DNA from: an uncultured Dehalococcoidia bacterium
GTDB lineage: Bacteria > Chloroflexota > Dehalococcoidia > Tepidiformales > Tepidiformaceae
Direction: 5' to 3'
NCBI GenBank assembly: GCA_937864275.1
Contig: CALMIW010000089.1
Location: forward strand, 1-5,069
DNA: 5,069 nucleotides
Part shown: positions 1 to 5,069 of the stretch, in pieces
Numbering within the stretch: position 1 is the stretch's first letter
How the letters are laid out: every line of letters begins with the position of its first letter
The notes under the pieces: model-generated
The model's database searches: none
What the model saw: only the letters and a program-made list of their open reading frames with translations
Told to the model about the DNA's origin: nothing
Program-made: the position numbers and the translations under genes

Positions 1-350
1 GCGGCGTGGGCGGGCGGGTGGCGGAGGGGGCGGTAGTGGAAGACCCGCCGGTAACCGGGCAACTGGCGGTCGGTCTCTGTCCTGAGGCCGGCCGCTTCCG
101 CTTTCGCCCGGAGCGCGTCGAGGCCGTCTACGAGGAACGCGGGGTGTCGCCGCGTCGCCGCGACGGTCTCTTCGATGCCGCAGTGGATCTCCTGCATCCC
201 GCATTGGAACCACACGCCGCCCCGGTCGCGAAGCACCTCCGGTTTCGCCAGTTCGCGCAGTTCTAGCAACCCGCCATAGAACCGCCGGGCTTCCGCCTCT
301 CCTCCGGGCGTGATCGCCACCTGTACGTGCGCTATCCCCAGAACCGTCAT
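1..350 (-). CDS. VOC-superfamily (glyoxalase/FosA-like) protein, 3'-truncated by the window edge
   Basis: An open frame of 116 codons runs from an ATG at 348-350 to the edge without a stop. It reads as a small vicinal-oxygen-chelate protein: a first beta strand IAHVQVAI with His8, the helix signature EARRFYGGLLEL (residues 20-31), a strand GGVWFQCGMQEIHCGIEE (44-61), then HPAFLVDGLDALRAKAEAAG (69-88) and LPGYRRVF (97-104). His8 and His69 match the spacing of the two metal-binding His of FosA-like members. The family normally ends with a DPFGNRIE-type strand carrying the Glu ligand. Here that position reads RPLRHPPA (107-114), so the Glu is absent or the end is corrupted. The start is supported by GGGAGG six bases upstream. 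It is divergent from the MMPL gene. The family covers isomerases, dioxygenases and thiol transferases, and the substrate cannot be read from this fragment. Confidence 0.85.
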   Translation of the reverse strand, partial: MTVLGIAHVQVAITPGGEAEARRFYGGLLELRELAKPEVLRDRGGVWFQCGMQEIHCGIEETVAATRRHPAFLVDGLDALRAKAEAAGLRTETDRQLPGYRRVFHYRPLRHPPAHA

Positions 351-356
351 TGTCAG

Positions 357-362
357 CCTCCC
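357..362 (-). promoter_or_regulatory. Ribosome binding site of the VOC gene
   Basis: On the minus strand GGGAGG lies six bases before the ATG at 350. This is a canonical Shine-Dalgarno match at good spacing, and it fixes the start of the truncated VOC frame. A weak TAGGCT -10-like box lies just upstream of it (minus strand, near 367-372), but I see no convincing -35 partner. Confidence 0.7.
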
Positions 363-423
363 ACCGCAGCCTATCGCGTCCTACCCTCATTCGCAGGTTC
401 GGCACTCCCAGTCCGTGAGCCGT

Positions 424-453
424 TTCACACTCACGGCGCCCATCGCCAACAAT
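424..453 (+). promoter_or_regulatory. Candidate sigma70-type promoter for the MMPL transporter
   Basis: TTCACA (424-429, five of six to TTGACA) is followed after 18 bases by AACAAT (448-453, four of six to TATAAT). Transcription would begin near 460, giving a leader of about 120 bases that contains the dyads described below. The -10 is weak and high-GC genomes often use degenerate boxes, so this is only a candidate. The rest of the 351-580 gap shows no coding frame that I trust: the plus-strand frames there lack a ribosome binding site and resemble nothing known. Confidence 0.3.
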
Positions 454-481
454 CCCCCAGAGGGAGGAGACTGCGCCGACC

Positions 482-501
482 GAAGGAGGGAACCCTCGTT
501 C
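482..501 (+). repeat. Inverted repeat GAA-n-GAGGG-AA-CCCTC-n-TTC, candidate operator
   Basis: The arms GAGGG (486-490) and CCCTC (493-497) flank a two-base AA centre, and outer GAA (482-484) and TTC (499-501) also pair, with one mismatch at 485/498. An almost 20-bp dyad with a tiny loop suits a dimeric repressor site better than an RNA hairpin. It lies between the candidate promoter and the MMPL start. No regulator gene is present in the window, so the binding protein is unknown. Confidence 0.35.
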
Positions 502-536
502 ATTCAGCATCCTGACGTGACCGGACGAGCAGTCTC

Positions 537-565
537 GGAAACTGGTTCCCAAGGGCCGGGAAACC
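537..565 (+). repeat. Overlapping dyads GGAAACTGGTTCC and GGTTCCC-n7-GGGAAACC
   Basis: GGAA (537-540) pairs with TTCC (546-549) around a central T, with one mismatch. The same GGTTCCC (544-550) also pairs with GGGAAACC (558-565) across seven bases, with one unpaired base. The second dyad ends seven bases before the GGAGGA ribosome binding site of the MMPL gene. It could therefore be an operator or a leader hairpin that affects translation. The GGGAAC core is shared with the dyad at 482-501. Confidence 0.35.
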
Positions 566-571
566 GCCCAT

Positions 572-577
572 GGAGGA
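572..577 (+). promoter_or_regulatory. Ribosome binding site of the MMPL transporter
   Basis: GGAGGA ends three bases before the ATG at 581. The spacing is slightly short but the match is strong. It supports the start that gives the usual cytoplasmic N-terminus (MFSGLSPDRLARRS, then HPW) ahead of the first membrane helix. Confidence 0.75.
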
Positions 578-580
578 AGC

Positions 581-2812
581 ATGTTTTCAGGACTCTCGCC
601 CGACCGGCTTGCGCGCCGCAGTGCGAACCACCCATGGCTCACCCTGGGCATCTGGGTGCTGCTCATCGTTGGAGCGGTCGCCGCCGCGACCCAGATCAAC
701 TTCACGCCTGGTTTCGATGTCTACGGTTCAGACTCGGCCAGGGCGGATGACATCCTCGAGAAGCAGATCCTCGGGCGTTCCCCCGCGACCGAGACCATCG
801 TCGTCCAGTCACCCGACAAGACCGTCGACGACCCCGAATTCCGCCAGTTCGTGGAGACGCTGACGACCGATGTCCGCGCCCTCGATGAGACGATCGTGAG
901 CGTCACCAACTACTACGAGCTCGGCGAAGAGAGCATCGTCTCCGCCGACCGGCGCACCACCATCCTCCCGGTGACCCTCAAGAGCGACGTTGTGGACGCC
1001 CCCGAGAAGGTCGGCCCGATGGTCGATCTGATGGAGACGCGCGCAGGCAGCGGCTTCACCGTCGTCGCCGCTGGCGATGGCACCATCTGGCGCGACGGCA
1101 TGGAGCAGTACGAGCGGGACATGGCCGCCGGTGAGTCCATCGGCATCCCGATCGCGCTCATCATCCTCGTCGTCGTCTTCGGGGCCGTGGTTGCCGCGGG
1201 CGTGCCCGTCATCCTCGCCTTCCTCGGCATCCTGGTGTCGGTCGGCATGACTGCCATCCTCAGCCAGGTCCTCGACATCGACAGCATCACGATCAACATC
1301 ATCTCGATGATCGGCCTCGCCGTCGGCATCGATTACACCCTCTTCATCGTCGAACGCTTCCGCGAAGAGCGCGTCCACGGCCTCGCGAAGGTGGATGCGA
1401 TCGTCTCCGCTGGCGCCACCGCGAGCCGCGCCGTCCTCTTCTCCGGCATCACCGTGATGATCGCCCTCGCCGGCCTCGCCATCGTCCCGACGGCGATCAT
1501 GTTTAGCCTTGCCATTGGCGCCATCACCGTCGTGATTGCTGCCGTCGCCCTGGCCCTCACCGCCCTCCCGGCGGTCCTCAGCCTCTTCGGCGACCGCATC
1601 AACTGGCTCACCCTCCCCGGCCGCAAGGTGAAGCTGCAAACCAGCGACGAGGTCGGCTTCTTCGGTAAGACCACCCACGTCGTCATGGCGCACCCGTGGC
1701 TGTCCGCCGGTCTCTCGACCGCCCTCCTCGTGGCCCTCGCCATCCCCTACTTCCGGATCAACATCGGTTCGACCGGTATCAGCACCTTCCCCGAGGACCT
1801 CCAGAGCGTGCAGGCCTTCAACATCCTGAACGAAGAGTTCTCGGCCGGCCGCATCGACCCGGCAGAGGTCGTCATCGAAGGCGACGTGAAGTCGCCCGAA
1901 GTCGCCGCCTCGCTGGAGCGCCTGCGCCAGCTCATCGCGGACGACCCGAACATCGCCGAGATGGGCGAACTCGTCGCGGCCCCCGATGGCCGGGCCGGTT
2001 ACGTGCCCATCTTGCTGAACGGGGACTCCACCAGTCCCGAGGCCATGAGCGCCCTCCGGGAGCTCCGCAAGACCTACGTTCCCCAGGCCTTTGATGGCTC
2101 CGGTGTCGACGTCATCGTCGGCGGCGGCACCGCCGGCACCGTCGACTACATCGATGTCATGAACCAGTACCTGCCGATCGTGATCGGGTTCGTCCTCACG
2201 CTCAGCTTCATCCTCCTGCTCATGGTGTTCCGCTCGATCGTCATCCCGATCAAAGCCATCATCATGAACCTCCTCAGCGTCGGCGCGGCCTACGGCCTCG
2301 TGGTCCTCGTCTTCCAGGAAGGTGTCGGCAACGAACTGTTCGGGTTCACCCAGAACGACCAGATCGAAGCCTGGCTCCCGGTGTTCCTCTTCGCCGTCCT
2401 CTTCGGGCTCTCGATGGACTACCACGTCTTCCTGCTGAGCCGCATCCAGGAGACGTTCCTCCGCACCGGCGACAACGCCTACGCGGTCTCCCACGGCCTC
2501 CGCTCCACCGCCCACATCATCACCGGCGCGGCCGCGATCATGATGGTGGTCTTCGGCGGCTTCGCGATGGGCGAGATGATCGCCCTGCAGCAGATGGGCT
2601 TCGGCCTTGCCGCAGCGGTCTTCCTCGATGCCACGATCGTCCGCTCGGTGCTGGTCCCGGCGAGCATGGAACTGCTCGGCTCCCGCAACTGGTACCTGCC
2701 GAAGTGGCTCGAGTGGCTGCCGAAGATCTCGGTCGAGGGCCACGCCCAGCGGCCGCACGCCGAAAAGGCCCCCAGCTTCGACTACGCCCCCGGTGTCGCC
2801 GGCGGCAAGTAA
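581..2812 (+). CDS. MMPL-family RND transporter
   Basis: A complete 743-residue inner-membrane transporter of the RND superfamily, MMPL branch, with the usual two-fold repeat. Helix TM1 (about 18-36) is followed by a large extracytoplasmic loop (37-185) and TM2-TM6 (about 187-335). After a short cytoplasmic linker come TM7 (about 372-392), a second loop (393-530) and TM8-TM12 (about 531-697), then a polar tail of some 45 residues. The proton-relay Asp-Tyr pairs are intact: GLAVGIDYTLFIVERFREE with Asp251-Tyr252 in TM4, and LFGLSMDYHVFLLSRIQE with Asp613-Tyr614 in TM10. Family members use the proton gradient to export lipids, hopanoids, siderophores or drugs. The loops give me no substrate, and similarity to YdfJ-like and actinobacterial MmpL proteins is at family level only. 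The length is typical. It has its own leader and a strong terminator, so it appears monocistronic. Confidence 0.95.
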   Translation: MFSGLSPDRLARRSANHPWLTLGIWVLLIVGAVAAATQINFTPGFDVYGSDSARADDILEKQILGRSPATETIVVQSPDKTVDDPEFRQFVETLTTDVRALDETIVSVTNYYELGEESIVSADRRTTILPVTLKSDVVDAPEKVGPMVDLMETRAGSGFTVVAAGDGTIWRDGMEQYERDMAAGESIGIPIALIILVVVFGAVVAAGVPVILAFLGILVSVGMTAILSQVLDIDSITINIISMIGLAVGIDYTLFIVERFREERVHGLAKVDAIVSAGATASRAVLFSGITVMIALAGLAIVPTAIMFSLAIGAITVVIAAVALALTALPAVLSLFGDRINWLTLPGRKVKLQTSDEVGFFGKTTHVVMAHPWLSAGLSTALLVALAIPYFRINIGSTGISTFPEDLQSVQAFNILNEEFSAGRIDPAEVVIEGDVKSPEVAASLERLRQLIADDPNIAEMGELVAAPDGRAGYVPILLNGDSTSPEAMSALRELRKTYVPQAFDGSGVDVIVGGGTAGTVDYIDVMNQYLPIVIGFVLTLSFILLLMVFRSIVIPIKAIIMNLLSVGAAYGLVVLVFQEGVGNELFGFTQNDQIEAWLPVFLFAVLFGLSMDYHVFLLSRIQETFLRTGDNAYAVSHGLRSTAHIITGAAAIMMVVFGGFAMGEMIALQQMGFGLAAAVFLDATIVRSVLVPASMELLGSRNWYLPKWLEWLPKISVEGHAQRPHAEKAPSFDYAPGVAGGK

Positions 2813-2834
2813 CACCGGCCAACCCCAACCCCCG

Positions 2835-2879
2835 CGAAGCCCCCGCTCCCGAAAGAGAGCCGGGGGCTTCGTTGTTGTC
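2835..2879 (+). terminator. Intrinsic terminator after the MMPL gene
   Basis: A perfect 11-bp stem, CGAAGCCCCCG (2835-2845) with CGGGGGCTTCG (2861-2871), is extended by CTC (2846-2848) pairing with GAG (2857-2859) across one bulged C. The loop is CCGAAAGA. A T-rich tail TTGTTGTC follows (2872-2879). The tail is interrupted by G, but the stem is very stable. It starts 22 bases after the TAA of the transporter and separates it from the rhodanese gene. Confidence 0.85.
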
Positions 2880-2904
2880 ACGCCATGCGGTGCAAGGCGA
2901 TAAG
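2875..2904 (+). promoter_or_regulatory. Candidate promoter of the MBL-rhodanese gene, starting inside the terminator tail
   Basis: TTGTCA (2875-2880, five of six to TTGACA), 18 bases, then GATAAG (2899-2904, four of six to TATAAT). An alternative -10, TAAGCT, sits at 2901-2906 with a 20-base spacer. Transcription would start near 2911, leaving a leader of roughly 27 bases that includes the ribosome binding site. The position directly after a terminator and before a lone gene fits. Confidence 0.45.
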
Positions 2905-2926
2905 CTGGACACGGCAACCTGCTCAC

Positions 2927-2932
2927 GAGGTG
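2927..2932 (+). promoter_or_regulatory. Ribosome binding site that selects the TTG start at 2938
   Basis: GAGGTG is a six-base match to the anti-Shine-Dalgarno sequence and ends five bases before TTG at 2938. The in-frame GTG at 2932 overlaps this site and would have almost no spacing, so the TTG is preferred. The ATG far upstream at 2704 lies inside the transporter gene and is rejected. Confidence 0.65.
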
Positions 2933-2937
2933 TGGCG

Positions 2938-4266
2938 TTGAAGGTCCTCCAGTTCATCACCGATTCGCTTGGCGACGCCTCGTACCTGGTTGTCGCCAAC
3001 GGCAAGGCCGCGGCCGTCGATCCCCAGCGGGACGTGCGCCCCCTGCTGGCCGCCGCGAAGGAACACAACGCGACCATCGAATTCGTCTTCGAGACGCACG
3101 TCCACAACGACTATCTCTCCGGCGGGCGCGAACTCGCCGCTCTCGGGGCCCAGGTCGTCGCCCCCGCGAAGGGCGAACTCGAGTTCCCCCACCTCCCGCT
3201 CGAAGACGGCGGCGAGGTCGCCTTCGGCGGCGCCACCCTCCGGGCCGTCGCCGCACCGGGCCATACCTACGAGCACACCGCCTACCTCGGGCTCGACGAA
3301 CGAGGACAGTCGCGCGCTGCGTTCACCGGCGGGGCGCTCCTCATGGGAAGCGCCGGCCGCAGCGACCTCCTCGGCCCGGCCCATACCGCCGAGCTGACCA
3401 GGCTCCAGTGGGAGACCGCCCAGCGCATCCGCGGCCTCCTCTCGCCGGCCGCTTCGCTCTTTCCAACGCACGGAGCCGGCTCGTTCTGCAGCACCACGGG
3501 CTCGGCCATGGAACGGTCGGGCTCGCTCGCCACGGAGCTCTCCCGGAATCCCGCGCTCACCAGCCTCACCGCGGAAGAATTCGCCGCCATCCAGCTCGCC
3601 ACCTCGGCGCCCATCCCCGGCTACTACCAGTACATGGCTCCCCTCAACCGCAAGGGCCCCAGGGTCTACGGCGAGCCGCCGCGTCCCGCGCGGCTGACGC
3701 CGGACGAAGTCGCCTCCACCACCGCGAACGTCATCGACATCCGGCCCCGCCTCGAATTCGCGAATGCCCACATCCCCGGCTCTATTGATATCGAAGAAAG
3801 CAACTCTCTCCTCGCCTACACCGGCTGGATCATCCCCTTCAACGCCCCCATCGTGCTCATCGCCCACGATGAAGCCCAGGCGCGGCGGGTCACGGTCGAC
3901 CTCTTCCGCATCGGCTACGAAGACATCCGCGGCTACCTCCCCTTCCGCGATTGGCAGACAGCCGGCCGCCGCGTCGATTCCCTCGAACACGTCGATGCCG
4001 AGCGCGCCCGCCAGATCCTTCGCTCCAACGAAATGCCGGTGCTCGACACGCGCTTCGCCAGCGAGCATCTCGAGTTCCCCATCCCCGGGGCGTTGAAGCT
4101 GCCGTTCGACGAGCTCACCTCATGGGCCGGCACCGCCCCGGCCCGTTCCCTCGTCGTCTGTGCCAGCGGGCAGCGCGCCACCATGGCGGCCAGCGTCCTC
4201 AAGAAGGCCGGCCGCGACGTCATCGCGCTCGCCGAAGGCGGCGCCGAAGACTTGCTCGCGGGCTAA
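2938..4266 (+). CDS. MBL-fold / pseudo-rhodanese / rhodanese protein, CstB-like persulfide dioxygenase-sulfurtransferase
   Basis: 442 residues from the TTG start, close to the ~444 of staphylococcal CstB and with the same three-domain order. Residues 1-240 are a metallo-beta-lactamase fold of the ETHE1/persulfide dioxygenase type: ASYLV (14-18), DPQRDV (28-33), ETHVHNDYLSGG (His54, His56, Asp58), APGHTYEHT (His109) and PTHGAGSFC (His178, Cys184). Residues about 255-340 are a rhodanese fold (NVIDIRPRLEFANAHIPGSID) whose active loop reads LIAHDEAQAR with no Cys, so it is a pseudo-rhodanese. Residues about 352-442 are a second rhodanese with an active loop CASGQR (Cys408). Expected role: cytoplasmic oxidation of glutathione- or thiol-persulfide sulfur and transfer to sulfite/thiosulfate. 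The usual third iron ligand, Asp in FTGD, is Gly132 here (FTGGALLMG), and HxHxDH ends in Tyr59, so dioxygenase activity is less certain than the fold. No sulfide:quinone reductase or TusA gene is nearby. An extended start at GTG 2932 adds only two residues. Confidence 0.9.
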   Translation: MKVLQFITDSLGDASYLVVANGKAAAVDPQRDVRPLLAAAKEHNATIEFVFETHVHNDYLSGGRELAALGAQVVAPAKGELEFPHLPLEDGGEVAFGGATLRAVAAPGHTYEHTAYLGLDERGQSRAAFTGGALLMGSAGRSDLLGPAHTAELTRLQWETAQRIRGLLSPAASLFPTHGAGSFCSTTGSAMERSGSLATELSRNPALTSLTAEEFAAIQLATSAPIPGYYQYMAPLNRKGPRVYGEPPRPARLTPDEVASTTANVIDIRPRLEFANAHIPGSIDIEESNSLLAYTGWIIPFNAPIVLIAHDEAQARRVTVDLFRIGYEDIRGYLPFRDWQTAGRRVDSLEHVDAERARQILRSNEMPVLDTRFASEHLEFPIPGALKLPFDELTSWAGTAPARSLVVCASGQRATMAASVLKKAGRDVIALAEGGAEDLLAG

Positions 4267-5000
4267 GCCTCTCCTGCCCCTGCCCTCGGCGCCCCGCCGA
4301 GGTGCTCGCCGAAGAACGCCTCGATGCGCCGCCAGCTGTCGTCCGCGGCCTCGGGATTGAACCCCACGCGCATCGGTCCCCAGGAGCTCAGCTTCGCCAT
4401 CGGCCCGCGGTGATCGCTCATATAGCTATGCCCGGCATCCGGGTAGGTGACAACGTCGTTCGCCACCTGCAACCCCTGGAGGTGGCGGGAAAGCCGGGCG
4501 CCGTTGTTGCCGAATGCCTTGTCCCGCCCGCCGAATCCGCCGAGCACCGGGCAGACCCCGTCGAGGTCGGGCCGACGCTTCGGCACATCGCCATAGAACA
4601 CCGCCGCCGCGCCAACCGGTGCGCGGACCGCGTACAGCAGCGCCATCCCTCCGCCGATGCAGAACCCGGCGACGCCGATGCGGCTTGCATCGACTTCGGG
4701 CCGGGCCGCCAACCACGCGCGGCACGCCTCCAGGTCGGCGAACACCGGCCCTTCGCCGGCTCCCAGGCCCCGCACCATCCGCACCACGCACAGCGGCATC
4801 GGCCCGCGCGTGCTGTACAGGTCCGGCGCCAGCGCGACATAGCCCATGTCGGCGAAGCGCTGCGCCTTCTCCCGCATGTCGTCGTTCAGCCCGAAGATCT
4901 CGTGGATGAGGATGACCGCCGGCCGCTTCCCGTCCTCGCGGGGCGAGGCGAGCGCCGCCTTCAGCGTGCCCGATGCAGCCGGGATTCGCGCCATTTCCAT
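4263..5000 (-). CDS. Dienelactone hydrolase-family alpha/beta hydrolase
   Basis: 245 residues from the ATG at 4998-5000, close to the ~236 of classical carboxymethylenebutenolidase. The alpha/beta-hydrolase core begins PAVILIHEIFGLND (27-40), with the conserved Glu34 that gates the nucleophile. Next come GYVALAPDLYS (53-63) and the nucleophile elbow GVAGFCIGGGMALL with Cys114. The acid Asp160 lies in GGFGGRD and the His191 in YPDAGHSYMSD. The Cys-Asp-His triad is complete, so an active hydrolase is likely. The founding reaction is dienelactone to maleylacetate in chloroaromatic catabolism, but most genomic members act on other esters or lactones and no catabolic neighbours are seen. The frame stays open to the edge, but the extra N-terminus (RLDLLLAHQAARARR...) does not belong to the family. 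An in-frame ATG at 4994 is the alternative start. It is convergent with the rhodanese gene, ending in TAG at 4263-4265. Confidence 0.9.
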   Translation of the reverse strand: MEMARIPAASGTLKAALASPREDGKRPAVILIHEIFGLNDDMREKAQRFADMGYVALAPDLYSTRGPMPLCVVRMVRGLGAGEGPVFADLEACRAWLAARPEVDASRIGVAGFCIGGGMALLYAVRAPVGAAAVFYGDVPKRRPDLDGVCPVLGGFGGRDKAFGNNGARLSRHLQGLQVANDVVTYPDAGHSYMSDHRGPMAKLSSWGPMRVGFNPEAADDSWRRIEAFFGEHLGGAPRAGAGEA

Positions 5001-5069
5001 GCCGCGGATTCTACGGGCGGCCCGCCGCGCCCGCGCGGCCTGGTGGGCGAGCAGCAGGTCGAGCCGCAC
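5001..5069. other. Right-edge segment, unassigned
   Basis: 69 bases, very GC-rich. The minus frame of the hydrolase stays open here with GC-rich third positions and an arginine/alanine-rich reading. Other frames on both strands also look permissive. It may hold the hydrolase promoter plus the end or start of a neighbour, but it is too short to decide. Confidence 0.3.
5008..5013 (-). promoter_or_regulatory. Candidate -10 box (TAGAAT) for leaderless transcription of the hydrolase gene
   Basis: On the minus strand TAGAAT (five of six to TATAAT) stands seven bases before the ATG at 5000. No Shine-Dalgarno sequence precedes that ATG. This is the arrangement seen for leaderless mRNAs in several high-GC phyla, where transcription starts on the A of the ATG. 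No clear -35 box is visible upstream, which is common for such promoters. Confidence 0.45.

Noticed and set aside
6..266. An 86-codon plus-strand frame at the left edge
   Set aside because: It is the shadow of the minus-strand VOC gene, which has recognisable family motifs and a ribosome binding site.
310..750. Plus-strand frames across the 351-580 gap running into the transporter
   Set aside because: They lack ribosome binding sites, are low-complexity Pro/Arg/Ser-rich, and overlap two well-supported genes in the wrong frame.
809..2926. A 705-codon open frame antisense to the MMPL gene
   Set aside because: It is rich in Asp/Glu/Arg/His/Gly with runs such as EDDDEDDERDRDADG and no recognisable domain. 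It mirrors the strong GC3 bias of the real transporter gene, which removes stop codons from the opposite strand.
2704..2937. N-terminal extension of the MBL-rhodanese protein to the ATG at 2704
   Set aside because: It would overlap the end of the transporter out of frame and cross the intrinsic terminator. The conserved domain begins directly at 2938.
2923..4068. A 381-codon open frame antisense to the MBL-rhodanese gene
   Set aside because: Same shadow effect. The plus-strand reading has clear metallo-beta-lactamase and rhodanese motifs, while this frame has none.
5001..5069. N-terminal extension of the hydrolase (RLDLLLAHQAARARRAARRIRG), faintly like the start of an S4 RNA-binding domain
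   Set aside because: The resemblance is short and in Arg/Ala-rich GC-biased sequence. The hydrolase family does not carry such a domain, and the TAGAAT box lies inside it.

Overview
This is a high-GC, strongly GC3-biased bacterial window (about two thirds G+C by eye). Typical C/G third positions produce very long shadow frames antisense to the real genes. Codon use, a mix of Shine-Dalgarno-led and apparently leaderless starts, and the protein subfamilies fit a Chloroflexota-like or Actinomycetota-like genome. That placement is an impression from the proteins, not a demonstrated result. No tRNA, rRNA, CRISPR array, insertion sequence or phage gene was seen.

Layout, left to right. (1) 1-350, minus: a glyoxalase/VOC-family protein cut by the window edge, whose last ~12 codons look degenerate. 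(2) 351-580: a divergent intergenic region with a clear ribosome binding site for the minus gene. It also holds a candidate sigma70-type promoter, several short dyads sharing a GGGAA(A)CC core, and the ribosome binding site of the plus gene. (3) 581-2812, plus: a complete 743-residue MMPL/RND transporter with both Asp-Tyr proton-relay pairs. (4) 2813-2937: a strong intrinsic terminator followed at once by a candidate promoter for the next gene, then a strong Shine-Dalgarno that points to a TTG start. (5) 2938-4266, plus: a 442-residue metallo-beta-lactamase / pseudo-rhodanese / rhodanese protein with the architecture of the persulfide dioxygenase-sulfurtransferase CstB, but with a changed iron-ligand motif. 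(6) 4263-5000, minus: a dienelactone hydrolase-family alpha/beta hydrolase with a complete Cys-Asp-His triad. It converges on the previous gene, the stop codons interlock over four bases, and a TAGAAT box sits seven bases before its ATG. (7) 5001-5069: the edge, with nothing firmly assignable.

The genes look like independent transcription units rather than an operon: one divergent pair, a terminator in the middle and one convergent pair. A loose common theme is detoxification or housekeeping (VOC protein, efflux or lipid transporter, sulfane-sulfur oxidation, ester/lactone hydrolysis), but nothing in the sequence ties them into one pathway. I did not find a convincing new multi-gene system. 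The most interesting points are the altered PDO metal site, the repeated dyads upstream of the transporter, and the tight packing of terminator with promoter and of the convergent stop codons.
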